NCBI GenBank assembly: GCA_031292235.1
Contig: JARLHM010000083.1
Span: forward strand, 1 to 35,261
Length of the DNA stretch: 35,261 nt
Direction of reading: 5' to 3'
DNA from: Syntrophaceae bacterium
GTDB taxonomy: Bacteria > Desulfobacterota > Desulfomonilia > Desulfomonilales > Desulfomonilaceae
Every line of letters starts with the position of its first letter. The stretch's first letter is position 1. Below the pieces are notes generated by a model. That model was given only the letters and a program-made list of their open reading frames with translations, was not told the DNA's origin and did no database searches. This document shows, piece after piece, positions 5,928 to 17,655 of the stretch. The position numbers were made by a program, and so were the translations under genes.

Positions 5928-7658
5928 TTATTGGGCGCGCTCCATAAAAAAGCGAATAGCAGCTTTCTTTTTAGAGGCTGGTAGGCTTTTATAAAAGCTG
6001 TTTAGTTCATTTGACGAAAATTCCAGCTCAAATTCTCCGTTGCTACTTTTGTCAGCTTTTGGAGGCAAGTGGCTAGACACAGAATCAAGAAACGGGCCAA
6101 TTTCTGAAACGGACAGAGATCTGACTTCCCGCTTCACGAATTTGGGATCCATGGCCCAAGCTTCGAAGAATAGATCCGGAAAGAATTCCGCCCTTATACA
6201 CGATTGAAACAAAATCTTCCGGATTCTGAGGCTTCCATCCCTGAACTCAACTAAAGCCTGTCCCCGGTCCAATTGAGGTGGCGCTACAGCCCGTAAGACC
6301 CCACACTGATCTATTTCCGGAAGCGAAGCCAATGTTTCCAGGTCCTCCAACTCAAGAGAAATAACAGCAATGGCCTCTTTGATTTTTGGGACTATTGCTT
6401 TAATTGAGTCGTTGTCCATGCATTCCAACAGGTCGATGAACTCGGGGCCTGAGAATTCTCCTAAGCGGACGTATTCGCCAAGCATTTTCTGGTGCGGCCT
6501 CAAGTCATGAAAAAGCCTGATAACCTGGTCCGGGGTGAGGGATTCCCAAGGCAAATGCTCAACCACATTTTGAAGGTCTGTTACAGGTAATCCGGCCAGT
6601 CTCTCGACTAACGTCTCAAACTCAAACTCATCAAATCCACCGGACGCCGTAACTAGCTGTTCAAGCTCATCGAGTTTATCGGAAAGTATAACAATGCGCT
6701 CCCACCTTTTAAAGAATATCGCAGGAGAAGGAGAAGATACTGTCTTCCAATCATTTACAATCGTAGTCACCATTTTCTGAATTGTTCTAATGATCTCTTT
6801 GGCTAACAGAGAAGCTTCATCCTCACTCATGCCATGGCCAAGTTCATGAATTACGTCAATTACAGCTCCCTCGATCTGAAATGGAAAAGGTTCCTCGACT
6901 AGATTCCAGTCTATGGATTCCAAGAACTCTCTGATTTCAAGAACACTCAAGGCTATTGGGGTTTTTGTCTCCAAATAGCCTGAGATCACCAAAGTATTTA
7001 TTAGAGCCTCTCGAATCGAATCAACCTCTGACAGGTTTTCCGCAATAACAAAAGGTGAACGATTGAGCATCTTGAAAGGAAGCGCATCCTTAAGTTTTAG
7101 GATAAATTGGTAACGATTCAACTCAGACTCATAGTATTCCAAGATAGACAATGATGTGAAAAGATCGTCTTCAAGAGTCAGAGATTTTATCGAATACAAT
7201 TCTCCTTCATTAAAAACACTCATCTTGGCAAGAGTTTGACATGCCAACTCACTCAAACAGTCGTATTCCTTACTATTAACAAGTATTTGGATTCGGTCGT
7301 TGAGGAGAAGCTTTTTCCACTCATTCCTTAGGCTCACGATCCTCGTGTACGCCAACCTGAATAAATCGACAGGGGTTAAATCCATTAGGTAAGCTACTCC
7401 CTCATCGATTTCTCCTTTGCTCTTGATCTCAAGCCCGATGCTGACAAGCTTGAAGACCGTTTGCTGGACCTTAGCCAATTGTTCGACAGACCTAAAATCA
7501 ATCTCATTCTGTAAAACATATTTGTTGGCCATGGCTACAGAAATACGAACAATTTCGTCTGCTCTTTCGTGAGCCAATTTGCCCTGCTGAATCCCACGTT
7601 CAACAACTCTGGCAATAAACGATTGCTCATCATGAATTACGAGACCGAATTTTTCCAT
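5928..7658 (-). CDS. Unrecognised large acidic helical protein downstream of efp
   Basis: I do not recognise a named family. The frame opens with TTG at 7667, but ATG 7658 (MEKFGLVIHDEQSF) looks the better start, ten bases after the efp stop; neither has a strong ribosome-binding site. The protein is about 576 residues, rich in Glu, Asp and Leu, almost certainly mostly helical, and without signal peptide or membrane span. It contains leucine-rich stretches such as LVERLAGLPVTDLQNVVEHLPWESLTPDQVIRLF and a HELGHGMSEDEAS segment. This is not a credible HExxH zinc site, since the sequence reads HELGH without the glutamate placement. The tight spacing suggests co-transcription with efp. Function is unknown; a role near translation is inferred from context only. 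Confidence 0.75.
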   Translation of the reverse strand: MEKFGLVIHDEQSFIARVVERGIQQGKLAHERADEIVRISVAMANKYVLQNEIDFRSVEQLAKVQQTVFKLVSIGLEIKSKGEIDEGVAYLMDLTPVDLFRLAYTRIVSLRNEWKKLLLNDRIQILVNSKEYDCLSELACQTLAKMSVFNEGELYSIKSLTLEDDLFTSLSILEYYESELNRYQFILKLKDALPFKMLNRSPFVIAENLSEVDSIREALINTLVISGYLETKTPIALSVLEIREFLESIDWNLVEEPFPFQIEGAVIDVIHELGHGMSEDEASLLAKEIIRTIQKMVTTIVNDWKTVSSPSPAIFFKRWERIVILSDKLDELEQLVTASGGFDEFEFETLVERLAGLPVTDLQNVVEHLPWESLTPDQVIRLFHDLRPHQKMLGEYVRLGEFSGPEFIDLLECMDNDSIKAIVPKIKEAIAVISLELEDLETLASLPEIDQCGVLRAVAPPQLDRGQALVEFRDGSLRIRKILFQSCIRAEFFPDLFFEAWAMDPKFVKREVRSLSVSEIGPFLDSVSSHLPPKADKSSNGEFELEFSSNELNSFYKSLPASKKKAAIRFFMERAQ

Positions 7659-7668
7659 TTGGACCAAT

Positions 7669-8229
7669 CTAGCGAGCGCGCTCGATATATTTTCCTGTAC
7701 GGGTATCTATCTTCAAAACATCTCCTTCATTTACAAAGAGTGGCACCTGAACAGTCATACCTGTTTCCAGCGTCGCCGGCTTGGTAGCTCCAGCCGCTGT
7801 ATCTCCTCGTAATCCAGGATCGGTTGTCGTCACGGTAAGTTCAACAAATATGGGAACCTCCACACCAATAGGTTTGGCGTTGTGGAAAAGGACAGTGACA
7901 TTGACATTTTCTTGGAGGTAATTTTTGGCGTCACCCAGGTTCTGTTCGACCAAAAATAACTGCTCATAGGTTTCACTATCCATAAAGTGATATTCCCCTT
8001 CACTTTCGTAGAGAAACTGCATCTGCTTTTCCTCGAGGTCCGGTTTGTCGAGTTTCTCGCCTGACCTGAAAGTTCTGTCAATTACATTTCCTGTAAGCAG
8101 ACTCTTTAAAGTCGTACGGACAAATGCCCCACCCTTGCCAGGCTTCACATGCAAGAAATCCGCGATTGTAAATGGTTCACCGTTAATTTCGATTTTGAGC
8201 CCTTTTCTGAAATCTGAGGTTGAATACAT
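7669..8229 (-). CDS. efp: Translation elongation factor P
   Basis: EF-P binds between the P and E sites and relieves ribosome stalling at polyproline stretches. The 186-residue length is typical. The N-terminal KOW-like domain contains VKPGKGGAFVRTTLK, in which Lys32 is at the loop tip that carries the post-translational modification in many bacteria. The middle and C-terminal OB folds include DRTFRSGEKL, VEVPIFVELTVTTTDPGLRGDTAAGATKPATLETG and VPLFVNEGDVLKIDTRTGKYIERAR. No modification enzyme (epmA, epmB, earP or similar) is in the window. It lies between a peptidase gene and the 5928 gene on the same strand. The ribosome-binding site is a weak AAAGAAAG. Confidence 0.97.
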   Translation of the reverse strand: MYSTSDFRKGLKIEINGEPFTIADFLHVKPGKGGAFVRTTLKSLLTGNVIDRTFRSGEKLDKPDLEEKQMQFLYESEGEYHFMDSETYEQLFLVEQNLGDAKNYLQENVNVTVLFHNAKPIGVEVPIFVELTVTTTDPGLRGDTAAGATKPATLETGMTVQVPLFVNEGDVLKIDTRTGKYIERAR

Positions 8230-8286
8230 CTTTCTTTAGAAATAATCCTCGCTTTCGTATCGATTTCCGCTATTGCGGACGCGCGT

Positions 8287-8312
8287 GTCTAATTATTTAA
8301 TATAATTAAGAC
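8287..8312. promoter_or_regulatory. AT-rich inverted repeat upstream of efp
   Basis: GTCTAATTAT and ATAATTAAGAC are inverted copies that differ by a single extra base. They lie about 60-85 bases before the efp start, in an otherwise AT-rich stretch where an efp promoter would be expected. It could be an operator or simply an AT-rich promoter element. Confidence 0.3.
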
Positions 8313-8415
8313 CTAATAGATTAAAACCCCATCGCGTCTTCAGAGGCTATTTTGGGCAATGTGCGTCAGAGGAATGACCACAAAACATCCAATTCTTCAA
8401 AAACCTTCCCCTTGG

Positions 8416-9507
8416 TCATGCTACAGTGATGAGACTCTTCGAAGCTCCGGATAGAATTTCCGGGCCAGTTGATGAAAGATAAACCAAACTTTCGAGGCGT
8501 ACTCCTCCAAATCCTTCGATATAAATTCCCGGCTCGATTGTAAAAACCATCCCGGAATCAATTACTGATACCGATTTAGGCGCCAGGTAAGGAGCTTCGT
8601 GAACCTCGAGACCAACTCCATGGCCAAGACTGTGAAGGAAGTACTTGCCGTACCCGGCCTTCGAAATTGTCTCTCGAGCCACTCTATCCGCGTCTTCAGC
8701 CCTGATTCCTGGTTTGATCGCTTCTATAGCGCGGTCATGAGCATCCTTGACTACCTGATGAATTTTCAATTGTTCAGGGTGCGGTGCCCCTACGACACAG
8801 GTTACGGTTTCATCACTACAATAACCTGATATAATACACCCATAATCAATTACTACTAAGTCACCAGACTGGATAATTTTCTCCGTGGGACTACCATGCG
8901 GTAAAGCGCTCCGAACACCTGAAGCGACAATAGTTTCAAAAGACTCAGCAGACGCTCCTCCAAGTTTAAAAAGAGAACCAAGCCGACCAGCGACTTCAGA
9001 TTCCGATTTTCCGGAAATCCCGCTTTCCAATAGTTGTTCACAAGCCAACGACGCAACTTGGGCCGCCTTCTTGATCATTTTCAATTCCGACCCATCCTTG
9101 ATTATCCTGAGGTCTGCCAATTCCTGAGCTTTAAATGAGACTACTTCAATTTCTTTGGCGGCTCTCTTAAGCGCTGACACATAATCAAAACTGATCCTGT
9201 TTCCTTCTACCCCAAGACGCCTAACTCTGAGCTTTCTCATGACTTTAACTACGGACACGATCTTCCCCCGCGTTATATGGACCCTAAACTTTGGGGACTC
9301 GATCCTTGATTGTATCTTATAACGACCGTCTGTAAAAAGGTGTAGCCGGTCTTCATTAATCAGAATAGCCGCGTCGGATCCGGTAAATCCAGACAAATAT
9401 CTCAAATTCGTTGATTGCGTGATTTCCGAGGTGTTAAGAAGAACCGCGTCTAGCTTAAGCTTCTGAAGTTTTCGTCGAATCAGAGCTATGGGGTCTAGTG
9501 GAAACAT
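8416..9507 (-). CDS. Xaa-Pro aminopeptidase/dipeptidase, M24 family
   Basis: M24 metallopeptidases hydrolyse peptide bonds next to proline with two divalent metals. The 363-residue protein has the N-terminal creatinase-like domain (LRYLSGFTGSDAAILI, LFTDGRYKIQ) followed by the pita-bread catalytic domain. The five metal ligands are in place: Asp221 (VVIDYG), Asp232 (YCSDETV), His296 (LGHGVGLEVHE), Glu325 (FTIEPGIY) and Glu339 (VRLES). His204 in LPHG is also conserved. The last ligand motif reads RLES instead of the usual RIED. Residues fit a PepP/PepQ-like enzyme, but aminopeptidase and prolidase cannot be separated here. Location before efp on the same strand is a common arrangement. It is probably transcribed from its own promoter after the atp terminator. 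Confidence 0.93.
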   Translation of the reverse strand: MFPLDPIALIRRKLQKLKLDAVLLNTSEITQSTNLRYLSGFTGSDAAILINEDRLHLFTDGRYKIQSRIESPKFRVHITRGKIVSVVKVMRKLRVRRLGVEGNRISFDYVSALKRAAKEIEVVSFKAQELADLRIIKDGSELKMIKKAAQVASLACEQLLESGISGKSESEVAGRLGSLFKLGGASAESFETIVASGVRSALPHGSPTEKIIQSGDLVVIDYGCIISGYCSDETVTCVVGAPHPEQLKIHQVVKDAHDRAIEAIKPGIRAEDADRVARETISKAGYGKYFLHSLGHGVGLEVHEAPYLAPKSVSVIDSGMVFTIEPGIYIEGFGGVRLESLVYLSSTGPEILSGASKSLITVA

Positions 9508-9532
9508 TTATCTATCGCAGCTTTCGTGATGG

Positions 9533-9560
9533 TTTGTAACAGATTAATATCTCAGCACAA
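9533..9560 (-). promoter_or_regulatory. Weak promoter candidate for the M24 peptidase
   Basis: On the minus strand TTGTGC and TACAAA are separated by 16 bases, directly after the atp terminator and about 25 bases before the start codon. The hexamers match only partly, but the position between a strong terminator and a gene makes a promoter likely. Confidence 0.35.
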
Positions 9561-9562
9561 AT

Positions 9563-9611
9563 AAAAAAGCCTCGACATGTGGTTGAAATGTTCGACCATG
9601 CCAAGGCTTTT
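9563..9611 (-). terminator. Intrinsic terminator of the ATP synthase operon
   Basis: Read on the minus strand, AAGCCT pairs with AGGCTT, CATG with CATG and TGGT with ACCA, forming a long interrupted stem with a short loop, followed by a run of T residues. It begins about 25 bases after the atpC stop codon. Confidence 0.85.
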
Positions 9612-9635
9612 GGATAGGATAAAAATAATCAGGTA

Positions 9636-10049
9636 TCAATTGCCTCCGACAAGTGAAATCTTTGTCCTGGCAATTTTGACCCTGTTCGACATCCTCTCGT
9701 ATTCCGTTGCGTTTTCAACGGCGTCAATTTCTAGGAGTTGTTTTTCCAATATAGCCAACTCCTCAGTCGCCTGAGCCTTATCAATGGATTCGGCCGCATG
9801 GGCTTCTTCCACCAACACCATGACGGAATCTTTCAAAACCTCACAGAACCCTGACCCGACAACATACTTCACAAACCGGTCAGATTCCAGATAAGAAAAT
9901 ACTCCAGGTTTGATGAACGTCAACATGGGCGTATGACCTGTAAGAACACCAAATTCACCCATCACACCCGGCGCTATAACTTCCTCCACCATTTTATCCA
10001 ATACAATACCACGTGGAGTCACCAATTCAACCTTGAACTTTTCAGCCAT
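9636..10049 (-). CDS. atpC: F1F0 ATP synthase subunit epsilon
   Basis: Epsilon is part of the central stalk and regulates ATP hydrolysis. The 137 residues show the N-terminal beta sandwich (FKVELVTPRGIVLDKMVEEVIAPGVMGEFGVLTGHTPMLTFIKPG) and the C-terminal two-helix domain (EEAHAAESIDKAQATEELAILEKQLLE). It is the last gene of the atp cluster, 13 bases after atpD, with AGGAG upstream of the ATG, and is followed by the intrinsic terminator. Confidence 0.96.
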   Translation of the reverse strand: MAEKFKVELVTPRGIVLDKMVEEVIAPGVMGEFGVLTGHTPMLTFIKPGVFSYLESDRFVKYVVGSGFCEVLKDSVMVLVEEAHAAESIDKAQATEELAILEKQLLEIDAVENATEYERMSNRVKIARTKISLVGGN

Positions 10050-10062
10050 GAAGCTCTCCTGA

Positions 10063-11559
<1,497 letters not shown>

Positions 11560-11574
11560 TTAGGGAGAGCCGGA

Positions 11575-12432
11575 CTAACCTTTGAGGGCTTCCGCCCCGC
11601 CGACGATCTCCATCAACTCTGTTGTAATCGATTCCTGACGTTTTCGGTTGAGTTTCAACGTCAACTTGTTAATCATTTCACCTGCATTGGTAGTCGCGGC
11701 TTCCATAGCAGACATCCTGGCGCCATGTTCACTGGCGACGGAATCCAGTATGCCGGTGAAAACCTGCACCTGGACATATCGGGGAAGAAGCTCCTCGAGC
11801 AGTTCTTCCTCTGAAGGCTCATACAAATACCCTCGTCGAGGCTTCCAACCTTCCTCTTCCGGAGCTATTGGCAGAAGTCTCCGAAGCGTCAATGACTGAG
11901 TGACAGCAGATCGGAAACTGTTGAACAGTAAATAGACTTCCTGAAATTCCCCAGAAAGAAAATTCTCCGTGGCAATCGAAACAATTCGTCCAGCTAGATC
12001 ATAGCTGACTTTGTTCATAACATTGTTAAATTTTTCGATGATTGGTATCTGACGCCTGCGAAAGTAGTCATTACCCTTGCGTCCAACCGTTACAAAATTA
12101 ATCTGAACACCTTTGGTCTTCATCTCATTTACAAAGGATTCAGCACGACGCTGCAAATTCGTATTAAATGCTCCGCATAACCCCCGATCGGCGGTCACAA
12201 GTATCAGAAGCGCCTTCTGAACCGGCCGTGACTCAAGCATCGGATGCGCCTTTGTCCTCGCTGCCAGAGACATCATGACTTCACGCATCTTCTCCGAAAA
12301 GGGCCTGGCTGCTTTGATCGCCTCTTCAGCCCGGCGCAACTTAGCAGCCGCAACCATTTTCATGGCCTTCGTGATCTTCTGGGTGTTCTTGACACTGGCT
12401 ATGCGTTTACGAATATCTCGTAGACTTGCCAT
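11575..12432 (-). CDS. atpG: F1F0 ATP synthase subunit gamma
   Basis: Gamma is the rotating central shaft that couples proton flow to catalysis. The 285-residue protein has the N-terminal helix signature MASLRDIRKRIASVKNTQKITKAMKMVAAAKLRRA and the C-terminal helix with MSAMEAATTNAGEMINKLTLKLNRKRQESITTELMEIVGGAEAL. The central Rossmann-like domain includes LLILVTADRGLCGAFNTNL. A GAGG site sits five bases before the ATG. It lies between atpA and atpD with gaps of about 60 bases on each side. Confidence 0.98.
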   Translation of the reverse strand: MASLRDIRKRIASVKNTQKITKAMKMVAAAKLRRAEEAIKAARPFSEKMREVMMSLAARTKAHPMLESRPVQKALLILVTADRGLCGAFNTNLQRRAESFVNEMKTKGVQINFVTVGRKGNDYFRRRQIPIIEKFNNVMNKVSYDLAGRIVSIATENFLSGEFQEVYLLFNSFRSAVTQSLTLRRLLPIAPEEEGWKPRRGYLYEPSEEELLEELLPRYVQVQVFTGILDSVASEHGARMSAMEAATTNAGEMINKLTLKLNRKRQESITTELMEIVGGAEALKG

Positions 12433-12494
12433 TTCGACCTCATTCCCTGCGGACTAAATCCGGATGTTAATACACACCAAGCTTGTTCCAAACC

Positions 12495-14562
<2,068 letters not shown>

Positions 14563-14566
<4 letters not shown>

Positions 14567-15147
14567 TTCATACCCCCGACTCTAACGAGGTAATCCTCGA
14601 CGATTCGCTTGCGATCTTTCTCGGAAATCTTTTCACGAATCATTGTTTCGGCCATTTGCACAGCCAATTCTACCGCCTCGTTCTTCAGGGTCTCTCTGGC
14701 CTTTCTAACTTCTTGTTCGGCAGTCATTTTGGCTGATTCGACCACGGCTAGGGACATTCTTTCAGCGTTGGCCATGACCTTTTCGCTGTCAGACTCCGCA
14801 GCTTTCCGCAATTCAACCCGCATACGCTCCAGTTCTTTTTCCATGCCTGCGATTTTTTCCTTATATTCCGCCAACAATCGCAGAGCTGTCTCGCGTTGTT
14901 CCACCGCTTCCGCAAGATCCTTCCTGATCTGGTCCTTGCGCTCAACGAAAAAGGTAACTAGGGGTTTCTTAACGAAGTAAACGAGGATAGCGACAAGCGC
15001 CAGAGTGTTAATAACTCTCCACATCAACAGCCATGGGGTCCAAGTTGACTCTTCTCCCCCGCCAGAGGAAGCGTTTGCTATTGTCACGGCCCCCAGTACA
15101 AAAATTAACAGAAAAGCGAGATTCTTAAGGACTTTTTTGAAATCCAT
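14563..15147 (-). CDS. atpF: F1F0 ATP synthase subunit b, with extra N-terminal hydrophobic segment
   Basis: Subunit b is the membrane-anchored peripheral stalk. The 194-residue protein has two hydrophobic stretches: residues 1-27 (KNLAFLLIFVLGAVTIANASSGGG) look like a cleavable signal peptide ending near ANA, and residues about 36-60 (WTPWLLMWRVINTLALVAILVYFVKKPL) are the normal membrane anchor. The rest is a long charged coiled coil. The double N-terminus is seen in some Deltaproteobacteria and is atypical compared with E. coli b. The start ATG overlaps the upstream b' stop by one base (TGATG). Confidence 0.94.
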
Positions 15148-15572
15148 CAGATGGCCCTCCCCAGTATCTTCTCCGAAATGGATTGCGCTAGGGGCGCCAT
15201 CTCACCCTTAAGGGCCGCTCGTGCCTTTTCTGACTCCGCCTGAATGGACGATTTCATATCATCCACAATGCGAGCCGCTTCGATTCGAGCCTTTTCAAGA
15301 ATGTCCGCTTCACTTTTTTTTGCCTCAGCAAGCAACTCAGCCTTTTCTTTGCCGGCTACCTGCCTAGCCTCGATCAGCGCCTCCTGGTGTTTCATCTCTT
15401 GCTCCAGAACCTCAGCGTCCAACTGTGAAGCCTTGTCCCGGTCGGCTTTAATTTTGGATTCTCTTTCCCGTATCTTAGCCAGCACCGGTTTGTACAACAG
15501 GGAGTTGAGGAGGAGTAAGAGAATCAGGAAATTGATCAGCTGAATAAACAGAGTGAAATTTACATTTATCAC
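15147..15572 (-). CDS. atpF': F1F0 ATP synthase subunit b' (second b-type subunit)
   Basis: A b-type stator subunit that pairs with the adjacent b to form a heterodimeric peripheral stalk. One membrane segment (about residues 5-30, FTLFIQLINFLILLLLLNSLLYKP) leads into a coiled coil rich in Glu, Lys and Ala and ends near SISEKILGRAI. The longest frame starts with TTG at 15593, but GTG 15572 (MINVNFTLFIQ) is preferred: it has AGGAG nine bases upstream and gives the usual family N-terminus. It is the first gene of the atp cluster. Genes for a (atpB) and c (atpE) are not next to it. Confidence 0.93.
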   Translation of the reverse strand: MINVNFTLFIQLINFLILLLLLNSLLYKPVLAKIRERESKIKADRDKASQLDAEVLEQEMKHQEALIEARQVAGKEKAELLAEAKKSEADILEKARIEAARIVDDMKSSIQAESEKARAALKGEMAPLAQSISEKILGRAI

Positions 15573-15704
15573 CGGTTTGATCTCCTGATTCAAGAAGTTT
15601 GTCGCCCACTTAGCACGACTATACCCCGTGTCACGCTAGAGGGCGCCTTCAATCTGATTTTTTTGGCAAGGATATTTTTTGGACCCAGACTTTAAGTGTC
15701 ATAT

Positions 15705-15734
15705 TTTCTAACACCCCGGGCTAAAGGGTGTCAA
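15705..15734 (-). promoter_or_regulatory. Promoter of the atp operon
   Basis: On the minus strand a perfect TTGACA is followed after 18 bases by TAGAAA. Transcription would start near 15698, leaving a leader of about 125 bases before atpF'. The spacer contains half of an ACACCC/GGGTGT inverted repeat that overlaps the -35, which could be an operator or an attenuating hairpin. Confidence 0.55.
15711..15732. repeat. Inverted repeat overlapping the atp promoter
   Basis: ACACCC and GGGTGT are separated by about nine bases (CGGGCTAAA), lying between the -35 and -10 of the atp promoter and directly after the bactofilin gene. On the plus strand the stem is followed by CAAGAATTTTTT. No plus-strand gene needs a terminator here. 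On the minus strand it could terminate bactofilin transcripts weakly. Confidence 0.4.
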
Positions 15735-15772
15735 GAATTTTTTCGTACTGAAACTGGGTCCGAAGGTGAGAT

Positions 15773-16282
15773 TCAGCGATTCTGATCTGAAGCCGGCTCC
15801 TCAACTGATTCCCCATTTGAAATATTGTCCGGGGATTCATAATTGGGTGGCCAGGCTTGGGCTGATATCACTTCAATCGATCCTGCTTCAAGTCCTTTTT
15901 CGTCCGAACCACCTAGCAATTCCGGCATGTCCGGTTGAAACGACGCCATAGAACATGTGCCTTCGAAAATGACGCCCTCTTCAATAACCAAACTCGGCGT
16001 CTTCAAATGCCCAAAAACCTTCGCAGGAGGAAACAGCTCAATTTTTTCCGTCGCAGTGACGTCTCCGCGCACCTCACCGGACACCTTCAATATGTTCGAA
16101 TGAATTTGAGCGTGGACAATTGAGTCGGAACCGATAACTAGGGTCCCGCGGCTGATGATTTCCCCTTCAAATTGCCCATCTAAGTGAACTATCCCAGAGA
16201 ACGACAGCTTACCGGTAAACTCGGTTTGCGAACCTAAAAATCCTGTTACTGCGTCACTCTTTGTCTTTCTGAATCGGAGCAT
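15773..16282 (-). CDS. Bactofilin (polymer-forming cytoskeletal protein)
   Basis: Bactofilins polymerise without nucleotide into filaments that locate cell-wall and other machineries at the membrane. The right-handed beta-helix core runs from about residue 12 to 105: AVTGFLGSQTEFTGKLSFSGIVHLDGQFEGEI, then GTLVIGSDSIVHAQIHSNILKVSGEVRGDVTATEKIELFPPAKVFGHLKTPSLVIEEGVIFEG, with the typical repeating glycines and aliphatics. A flexible acidic tail of about 60 residues follows. The start is moved from 16354 to ATG 16282 because GGGAGGG lies four bases upstream. It sits 190 bases after rodA and before the atp operon, linking it to envelope growth genes. Confidence 0.93.
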   Translation of the reverse strand: MLRFRKTKSDAVTGFLGSQTEFTGKLSFSGIVHLDGQFEGEIISRGTLVIGSDSIVHAQIHSNILKVSGEVRGDVTATEKIELFPPAKVFGHLKTPSLVIEEGVIFEGTCSMASFQPDMPELLGGSDEKGLEAGSIEVISAQAWPPNYESPDNISNGESVEEPASDQNR

Positions 16283-16475
16283 GTGCCCTCCCTGTATTAC
16301 CGGCGCAATTGTCTCTGGTCGAAGGGCCGGTCGCGACTTCCTTAACACAGCCACAAATCAACTTCAAGAAATAATTGAAAATTGTTTCCTTCTTATCGAT
16401 AAATTCTAGAAAATTAATTTGTTTAGGCCTCAAATTCTAAATCTGCCTTCATGAAGTTACGCGAAAAACTACAAT

Positions 16476-17606
16476 CTAGCGCGAAAACCTCCTGGAACTG
16501 ACCGAAGTCAAGATCGCTGTCACAAGAAAAGACGATAACAGAGACGACCCACCGTAACTTACAAAACTCAAAGGGACCCCAACTACAGGAACGACCCCCA
16601 TGACCATAGCCACATTTATGGCCACGTGCCAAAAAATTATTGAAATACAGCCTACTGAAAGCATTGTTCCGAAATCGTCTCTCGCCCTGCCGGATATCGC
16701 CAGCCCACGAAGCATAAAAGCCATTAACAACACAAGGATTGTCATGCAGCCGACGAACCCCCACTCTTCAGACAGGACGGCAAAAATAAAATCTGTATGT
16801 TTCGCAGGCAGAAACATCAACTGGTTTTGTGTGCCCTTCAAAAACCCCTTTCCAAATAATCCTCCCGACCCAACGGCGATCTGGGACTGTATTATTTGAT
16901 ATCCAGCTCCTAAGGGGTCCAGGTCAGGGTTCAGAAAAGTCATCAGTCTTCTTTTCTGATAATCCAGGAGCAGATATTTTCCACCAAAATAGATCAAAGG
17001 AAAACTAACGAGTGTCAGACCGAGGATGGTTGTCCATATCCGTTTCGTCAAACCTACGAACATCATCATTGATATTGCGACGAGGAATAAGACTATGGCT
17101 GTTCCAAGGTCCGGCTGAGTAGCCACAAAGATGACTGGCACAATAACCAGGCCCAGGTTCCTAAATATTTCCGTCCAATCAGTTAGAGGTCCGCGTCTTC
17201 TGTCGCCAAGACTCTTCGCAAGGACTATTACCACAGACAGTTTAGCAAACTCTGATGGCTGAAAACGCATAAAACCGAGGTCGATCCAACGTCGAGATCC
17301 GGCGGTAACCCTTCCAAATATGGAAACTGATATCAGCGCAACCAGTATAAAGATGTAGATCCATAGTCCCCATCTTTCCAAGATACGATAGTCAACAAAC
17401 GAAAATAGGATCAAGAGGACGATCCCTAGACTCAGCCACGCGGCCTGCTTGATCACCAAGGACCTGCCAACACCGCCCATCGGAATCGCCGCGCTATAAA
17501 TAAGGACAATTCCTATAATCGCCAAGATTATGCCATCCAGGCACAAAAACCATTCAAACTTCCGAACTGAGTTTAGAACACCTGAATCCAGATAAGTCTT
17601 AGACAT
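16476..17606 (-). CDS. rodA: Rod shape-determining protein, SEDS peptidoglycan glycosyltransferase
   Basis: RodA polymerises glycan strands for lateral wall growth together with PBP2. The 376-residue protein has about ten predicted membrane segments and the SEDS motifs: SAGSRRWIDLGFMRFQPSEFAKL, PDLGTAIVLFLVAISMMMFVG, and the late HTDFIFAVLSEEWGFVGC and GVPLSFVSYGGSSLLSSFL. The length is normal. The ribosome-binding site is only AAAGATT. It follows mrdA by 49 bases, as usual in the mre-mrd cluster. Confidence 0.97.
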   Translation of the reverse strand: MSKTYLDSGVLNSVRKFEWFLCLDGIILAIIGIVLIYSAAIPMGGVGRSLVIKQAAWLSLGIVLLILFSFVDYRILERWGLWIYIFILVALISVSIFGRVTAGSRRWIDLGFMRFQPSEFAKLSVVIVLAKSLGDRRRGPLTDWTEIFRNLGLVIVPVIFVATQPDLGTAIVLFLVAISMMMFVGLTKRIWTTILGLTLVSFPLIYFGGKYLLLDYQKRRLMTFLNPDLDPLGAGYQIIQSQIAVGSGGLFGKGFLKGTQNQLMFLPAKHTDFIFAVLSEEWGFVGCMTILVLLMAFMLRGLAISGRARDDFGTMLSVGCISIIFWHVAINVAMVMGVVPVVGVPLSFVSYGGSSLLSSFLVTAILTSVSSRRFSR

Positions 17607-17655
17607 TGAATCTTTAATCTTTCGAATTTAATGTCGCTTTCCGGGATTACCCTGC

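Noticed and set aside
6800-6860. HELGH segment in the 5928 protein as a zinc-protease motif
   Set aside because: The motif reads HELGH, so the catalytic glutamate follows the first histidine but the rest of the gluzincin or metzincin context (a third ligand, active-site helices) is absent and the surrounding sequence looks like a charged helix.
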